Shown in pieces: positions 60,372 to 64,000 of a stretch of 64,000 nucleotides of DNA. The stretch covers positions 1 to 64,000 of the forward strand of contig JBBRAM010000016.1 in assembly GCA_038206765.1 (NCBI GenBank), given 5' to 3'. The position numbers and the translations under genes are program-made. How positions within the stretch are numbered: the stretch's first letter is position 1; every line of letters starts with the position of its first letter. The notes beneath the pieces are model-generated. The model searched no databases. It was given only the letters and a program-made list of their open reading frames with translations, and was not told where the DNA came from. This DNA comes from UKL13-2 sp038206765 (GTDB lineage: Bacteria > Pseudomonadota > Gammaproteobacteria > Burkholderiales > Usitatibacteraceae).

Positions 60372-60916
60372 CGAATTCAGACCAGTTTAATCCGTCAAGC
60401 GAGTTAAACCTTTTCCCACCCCCGCCCCCGACCAACAGCACTCTGCGCGAGCATGTTATCCCAGGTGCTCCCGGTGCCCATCGAGAAGCTATATCGAGGC
60501 AATCCGAACCACGTACACCTGCCCAAATAATCGCAGCCCTTGATGATTACCGACAAACCATCAAGTCCGGCTTTGACGAGCGCCGAATTGAGCAACGCAT
60601 CAACCCGACCAATCTGAGCTCAGTTTTAATGTCAGCTTTAGGGATGGCGCAAGCCTACTTGCAGCGGTATCTGCAATCGACGCTTTCTGCTTCAGCTTCA
60701 GCTTCAGCTCCAGCTTCATCAGCACTATCCGCGCCATCTGCATCTCAGTCATTAACAAAATCGCTACTCCCGCTGTTCCAGTTTGCAGCCAGTCGTCCGC
60801 TATTGGTTGGTATTAGCGTCGGCGCGGCGATTATTATCGGACCCGCTCGGCTAGCGGGCTGGTGCGGTAAGGCAATCACCTTGTATAGGCTGGCATCGCT
60901 TGTGAAATCAGGCTAG
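60368..60916 (+). CDS. Hypothetical protein in YqjK position, Pro- and Ser/Ala-rich
   Basis: A 182-residue protein overlapping yqjE by 4 bases (ATGA). It has a Pro run near 18-22, a helical part near 50-100 and a Ser/Ala-repeat (about 105-125), followed by a hydrophobic tail (RPLLVGISVGAAIIIGPARL). E. coli has yqjK in this position but it is shorter and not clearly alike. It is probably membrane-associated through the C-terminus. Function unknown. Confidence 0.7.
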   Translation: MTNSDQFNPSSELNLFPPPPPTNSTLREHVIPGAPGAHREAISRQSEPRTPAQIIAALDDYRQTIKSGFDERRIEQRINPTNLSSVLMSALGMAQAYLQRYLQSTLSASASASAPASSALSAPSASQSLTKSLLPLFQFAASRPLLVGISVGAAIIIGPARLAGWCGKAITLYRLASLVKSG

Positions 60917-61269
60917 CGTGGGCAGGCGTTAAAGCTAGGCGTTAGAGGTAGGCGTTTGCCTACAAATTGCGCGGAGAGTTGTGTCATTAATTGTCGAAAT
61001 ACGCCTACGCTCATGACCCCGGCGTGGCACTAATCTAGGCATGTTAACTACAAACCTGTTTGCAACCTGTTTGCCCGAATGAAGCATGCGCGAACACAAG
61101 GCCGTAGTTTGACAACAAGTAAGGATCAAGCGGTGAACAAGTTTTAACGGCAAATTTAAGGGCTTCGCATGCCCCTATTGCTGCCGGGATCAATAACGAT
61201 AGCGCCACTTGAGCATATTAAAAACACTAACTCACACCCTTTGTAACGTTAAAACCCAAGGAGATTTTC
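60917..61269. other. Gap with short repeats before the second BON gene
   Basis: A 353-base gap. At 60922-60957 the motif aggcgtt appears three times at about 13-bp spacing. No supported gene and no convincing terminator. The second BON gene's promoter is probably here. Confidence 0.5.
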
Positions 61270-61596
61270 ATGATTTCGATTCAAAAATTGTTTGTAAGCT
61301 TGATGGTTGCAGTTTCATTGTTGGCGGCAGGCTGCGCCAGCACGCCGCGTCAGGAAAGCTTTGGCGAGGGCGTTGACGACAGCTACATCACTACAAAAGT
61401 AAAAGCGCTGTTTGTGGAAGACAAAGCAGTTAGCGCGCTCAACATCAATGTTGAAACCTTCAAAGGCACAGTGCAGTTGAGCGGTTTTGCCGACGGCAAC
61501 AATGAGATCAATCGTGCGGTAGAAATTGCCCGTGGTGTCAAAGGTGTCGTTGCTGTTAAAAACGATATTCGTTTAAAGACATCAAACAATAAGTAA
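61270..61596 (+). CDS. BON-domain lipoprotein (short)
   Basis: A 108-residue exported protein. The signal ends in LLAAGC, a lipobox, followed by one BON domain (about 37-104: DSYITTKVKALFVEDKAVS, FKGTVQLSGFADG and VKGVVAVKNDIRLK). AAGGAG sits before the ATG. It is related in domain type to the BON lipoprotein at 58903-59391 but has no long linker. Likely envelope-stress function. Confidence 0.9.
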   Translation: MISIQKLFVSLMVAVSLLAAGCASTPRQESFGEGVDDSYITTKVKALFVEDKAVSALNINVETFKGTVQLSGFADGNNEINRAVEIARGVKGVVAVKNDIRLKTSNNK

Positions 61597-61672
61597 TTGA
61601 AAAAATCGCATATTTCAGTTGCGATTGCCTCAATGAGGATTCATCTACCTTCATAGCTTGTCAGGGAACGCA

Positions 61673-62401
61673 ATGGAACAGACAGTACGCAGCCAAACTC
61701 CGAAAAGAACATCAGTGCGCAAATCGAAAGCTAAGCCAGATTTGCACACTGATTCGGGCAGGCCGCGTGCTGCCAAGCAGGTAAGCGCACCCGGTGTGAC
61801 AAATAAAACGTCATTTGATCGTTCAAAGCCAGCGAAGTCAACAAAGTCGGCAAAGCCAAAAAAAGGCAAATCAACTTTACCGCCTGTGCTCGTCGATAAA
61901 GCCGCGCTGCGCAAAATGGCACGAAAAAAGGTAGCTGATGGTGCAGTCACATCTCATTACAGTCTTGATAAAAAAACAGTGATTCACTTGCTTAATGAAT
62001 CACTAGCAACTGAGATCGTCTGCATGCTCCGGTACAAGCGCCATTACTACGTGGCAACCGGAATCAAAGGTCGAGTGGCAGCCGCAGAATTTGCCGAACA
62101 TGCCACACAAGAATTACAGCACGCTGATCAACTTGCCGAACGTATTATGCAGCTCGGTGGAACACCAAATTTTGATCCGGTTGGCTTGGCGGAACGCAGC
62201 CACGCCGAATATTTTGCCGGTTGCGGCTTGCAAGAAATGATCCATGAAAACCTAGTTGCCGAGCGCATTGCCATTGAAAGCTATCGCGCGTTTATTCAAT
62301 ACATCGGCAACGAAGACCCCACTACTCGCAGAATGTTGGAGTTGATCTTGGCAATGGAGGAAGAACACGCCGATGATCTGACTGATTTGCTTGAGCCGTA
62401 A
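61673..62401 (+). CDS. Ferritin-like/bacterioferritin-like protein with basic N-terminal tail
   Basis: A 242-residue protein. Residues 1-75 form a Lys/Arg/Ser/Pro-rich tail like histone or Dps tails. The C-terminal ferritin-like four-helix bundle (about 85-240) has iron ligand patterns: LATEIVCMLRYKRHYYVA, EFAEHATQELQHADQLA (E-x-x-H), LVAERIAIESYRAF and AMEEEHADDL. It may store iron or protect DNA. The start at 61673 follows AGGGAA; a TTG 5 codons upstream is open. Confidence 0.82.
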   Translation: MEQTVRSQTPKRTSVRKSKAKPDLHTDSGRPRAAKQVSAPGVTNKTSFDRSKPAKSTKSAKPKKGKSTLPPVLVDKAALRKMARKKVADGAVTSHYSLDKKTVIHLLNESLATEIVCMLRYKRHYYVATGIKGRVAAAEFAEHATQELQHADQLAERIMQLGGTPNFDPVGLAERSHAEYFAGCGLQEMIHENLVAERIAIESYRAFIQYIGNEDPTTRRMLELILAMEEEHADDLTDLLEP

Positions 62402-62527
62402 TTTGAGACATGATTTTTGGCTCAAGGTGGCGTCGAACGTAACGCGCGATTCAAAATCGCAAACTTTATATTCAACACTGCGATATCCAATAAGCAATAC
62501 AAACACCCTATTCAAAGGAGCATCATC

Positions 62528-62692
62528 ATGTTGAGATGGGCAGCCACCTTTCTTATCATCGCCATTATTGCCGCCGTTTTTGGTTTCGGCGGTATCGCCG
62601 GCGGTGCTGTTGAAATCGCCAAAATACTTTTTTACATTTTCTTGATTATATTTTTGGTATCGTTGATCATGGGTTTGATCAACAGAAAATAG
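62528..62692 (+). CDS. DUF1328 small membrane protein (YtjA-like)
   Basis: A 54-residue peptide with two hydrophobic helices (about 4-28 and 30-48). The start MLRWAATFLIIAIIAAVFGF and GGIAGGAVEIAKILFYIFL are the family signature. AAAGGAG lies before the ATG. Known small stress-associated inner-membrane proteins. Followed by a terminator at 62717. Confidence 0.92.
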   Translation: MLRWAATFLIIAIIAAVFGFGGIAGGAVEIAKILFYIFLIIFLVSLIMGLINRK

Positions 62693-62716
62693 TTGATTCT
62701 GTCGATTTGTTCTCAG

Positions 62717-62757
62717 GCCGTCTGCCGCAAAATGCGCAGGCGGCTTTGTGGTTTTTA
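62717..62757 (+). terminator. Rho-independent terminator of the stress cluster
   Basis: A 9-bp stem (GCCGTCTGC / GCAGGCGGC, one mismatch) with a 10-base loop followed by tttgtggttttt. Lies 25 bases past the DUF1328 stop. The next gene has its own promoter region with a 9-bp repeat (accgcacca, about four copies at 62873-62919). Confidence 0.75.
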
Positions 62758-62872
62758 TGGGCAGCTTTGATACTGTCAATGCGCAAAAGCTATCGCGTAA
62801 CAGCGATACAGCCAGACTAATCATGCGTTAATCGTGCCTCGTACACCCCGCAATGCGCGGCAGCAAACCTAG

Positions 62873-62919
62873 AAACCGCACCAACCGCACCAACCGCACC
62901 TACCGCAACGCACGCACCG
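62873..62919. repeat. 9-bp tandem repeat before the kinase gene
   Basis: Units of accgcacca repeat about four times with variation, ending 19 bases before the kinase ATG. It may lie in the 5' untranslated region. Confidence 0.65.
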
Positions 62920-62937
62920 TTTAAGGGATAAGCACAC

Positions 62938-64000
62938 ATGCCACAAATAATAAATCCCGATATGAACAGGCGGGAAATGTTCCCCGTTCTATGGAAAATA
63001 GTGCCCAAATCACTGGTCGCATTGGCGATTGCAGCCCTAGCGCTTACCGTCACCTTTATAGTTGCATCTGAGCGAAACTACCGTAACACCCTAAAAGGTG
63101 TTGCCGCCACCCGGGAGGGTCGGGATAACCTGAGCTTCATTTTTCAGCTACAAACCCTGTTGCTAAACGCAGAGACGGCGCAGCGCGGCTATTTGTTAAA
63201 TGGAAATAAAACCTATCTCGCTCCCCTCCTGAAGGCAAAAGAAGATTTGCCAAAATTGCAACAAAGCCTGGCACTGGCCTTCGCTACCAAACCCGAGCGA
63301 CTAGCCCAAATTGATCTGTTGGCTGCCGTCGTCATCAATAAGTTTGTCGAACTCGAAACCACGGTTTCGCTAGCAGAAGCCGGAAAACATGAAGAAGCGC
63401 TGAAGGTGTTTGAATCAAATATCGGCAACGCGCTCATGACCCAGGCCAGAGAGAAAATGGCGGTCATGATTGGCGAGATGGATTTGGATGTGGACCAGAT
63501 GCGTATGCAATTGGAAAGGGACATGCTGGTATCGAGGCTCGGCATGATTTTGATTGCCGCATTTAACTTAATATTGCTTGGTTTGGTGATCTATTTGTTC
63601 ATGCAGGATTTGCGGCGCAGTCAGCTACTGGTCGCCTTACGAATCAGCGAAAACGAACGCTTGGGCAACTTAGTCGCAGAACGGACTGGTGAGCTAAACG
63701 AGCTTTCGACTCATCTCCAAACTTCAACTGAGCGGGATCGCGCCGCGCTGGCGCGCGACCTACACGATGAACTCGGCGGCATCTTAACATCCGCGAAAAT
63801 GGATTTGGAGTGGCTCCGAAATCACTCCACGCTATCTGTAGAAGGTGAAAATCGTTGCAATCGATTGAGTACTTTGATTGACGATGCGGTGGCAGTCAAG
63901 CGGCGGGTGGTTGAGAATTTGCGACCGTCGTTGCTCAATAATATGGGGTTAGCGGTAGCACTTGAATGGTATCTGACTGAGAATTGCAGCAATTCCGGCC
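62938..64000 (+). CDS. Sensor histidine kinase with CHASE3 domain, C-terminus cut by window edge
   Basis: The frame is open to the window end (354 codons seen). An N-terminal helix lies at about 28-46, then a CHASE3 sensor domain (about 70-185; AETAQRGYLLNGNKTYLAPL), a second helix (about 202-220), a linker, and the HisKA_3 dimerisation domain with the phospho-acceptor His in RDLHDELGGILTSAKMDL. This is the NarX/DegS-like group that usually pairs with a LuxR-type regulator. The ATP-binding domain and the partner lie beyond 64000. AAGGGA precedes the ATG. Confidence 0.9.
   Translation, partial: MPQIINPDMNRREMFPVLWKIVPKSLVALAIAALALTVTFIVASERNYRNTLKGVAATREGRDNLSFIFQLQTLLLNAETAQRGYLLNGNKTYLAPLLKAKEDLPKLQQSLALAFATKPERLAQIDLLAAVVINKFVELETTVSLAEAGKHEEALKVFESNIGNALMTQAREKMAVMIGEMDLDVDQMRMQLERDMLVSRLGMILIAAFNLILLGLVIYLFMQDLRRSQLLVALRISENERLGNLVAERTGELNELSTHLQTSTERDRAALARDLHDELGGILTSAKMDLEWLRNHSTLSVEGENRCNRLSTLIDDAVAVKRRVVENLRPSLLNNMGLAVALEWYLTENCSNSG

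Overview
The window looks like a chromosomal segment of a Betaproteobacterium (Burkholderiales/Nitrosomonadales-like). The evidence is gene order: cmk-rpsA-ihfB-lapA-lapB-pyrF-rfaE-ugd-rfaD-comEA-cysM, rarA-serS, surE-pcm-nlpD, a divergent gloB beside yafS-type methyltransferase-rnhA-dnaQ, and the yqjD-yqjE stress genes. I could not assign a genus. No tRNA, rRNA or CRISPR array was seen by eye.

Layout. 0-0.14 kb: the 3' end of an IS3-family element. 0.4-9.9 kb: two c-type cytochromes, dnaQ-rnhA-methyltransferase facing gloB, a glutathione transferase, a protein with a receiver-like domain and two DEP domains, an exported protein and an AsmA-like protein. 10.0-15.1 kb: an accessory block with every gene on the minus strand and short unrelated products (DHFR-like, DUF1428, a truncated VOC gene, GFA, DUF4440, an exported protein, GNAT, DUF4304, two small membrane proteins). 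Several gaps here carry attC-like core sites and a palindromic repeat with a 68-bp core, so it reads as a decayed integron cassette array without an integrase in view.

15.1-20.6 kb: a GNAT enzyme, then tldD, tldE and an MltD-type LysM lytic transglycosylase. 20.7-24.4 kb: a lipoprotein with four CHRD domains, a haemolysin-III membrane protein and a GNAT enzyme. 24.5-30.7 kb: surE-pcm-nlpD (no rpoS after nlpD), an acyltransferase, tilS and accA. 30.9-32.8 kb: cobalamin adenosyltransferase followed by an ECF sigma and anti-sigma pair. 33.0-38.8 kb: serS, a phosphatase, a methyltransferase, rarA, bcp and a broken gene ending in an insertion-sequence-like palindrome. 38.9-43.3 kb: alaC-GNAT-hom-thrC, amino acid synthesis. 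43.6-46.3 kb: an exonuclease, a YnbE/YdbL-like pair and cysM.

46.6-57.2 kb: a ComEA-like protein with a long Lys/Ala tail, then LPS heptose and UDP-glucuronate genes (rfaD, rfaE1, ugd), pyrF, the LPS-assembly regulators lapA/lapB, ihfB, rpsA and cmk. 57.8-64 kb: an envelope and stress cluster: a glycine-zipper protein, two BON lipoproteins, YqjD/ElaB, YqjE, a YqjK-positioned protein, a ferritin-like protein with a basic tail, a DUF1328 peptide and the start of a CHASE3 histidine kinase that runs off the window. Functions are inferred from motifs and synteny. No searches were run.
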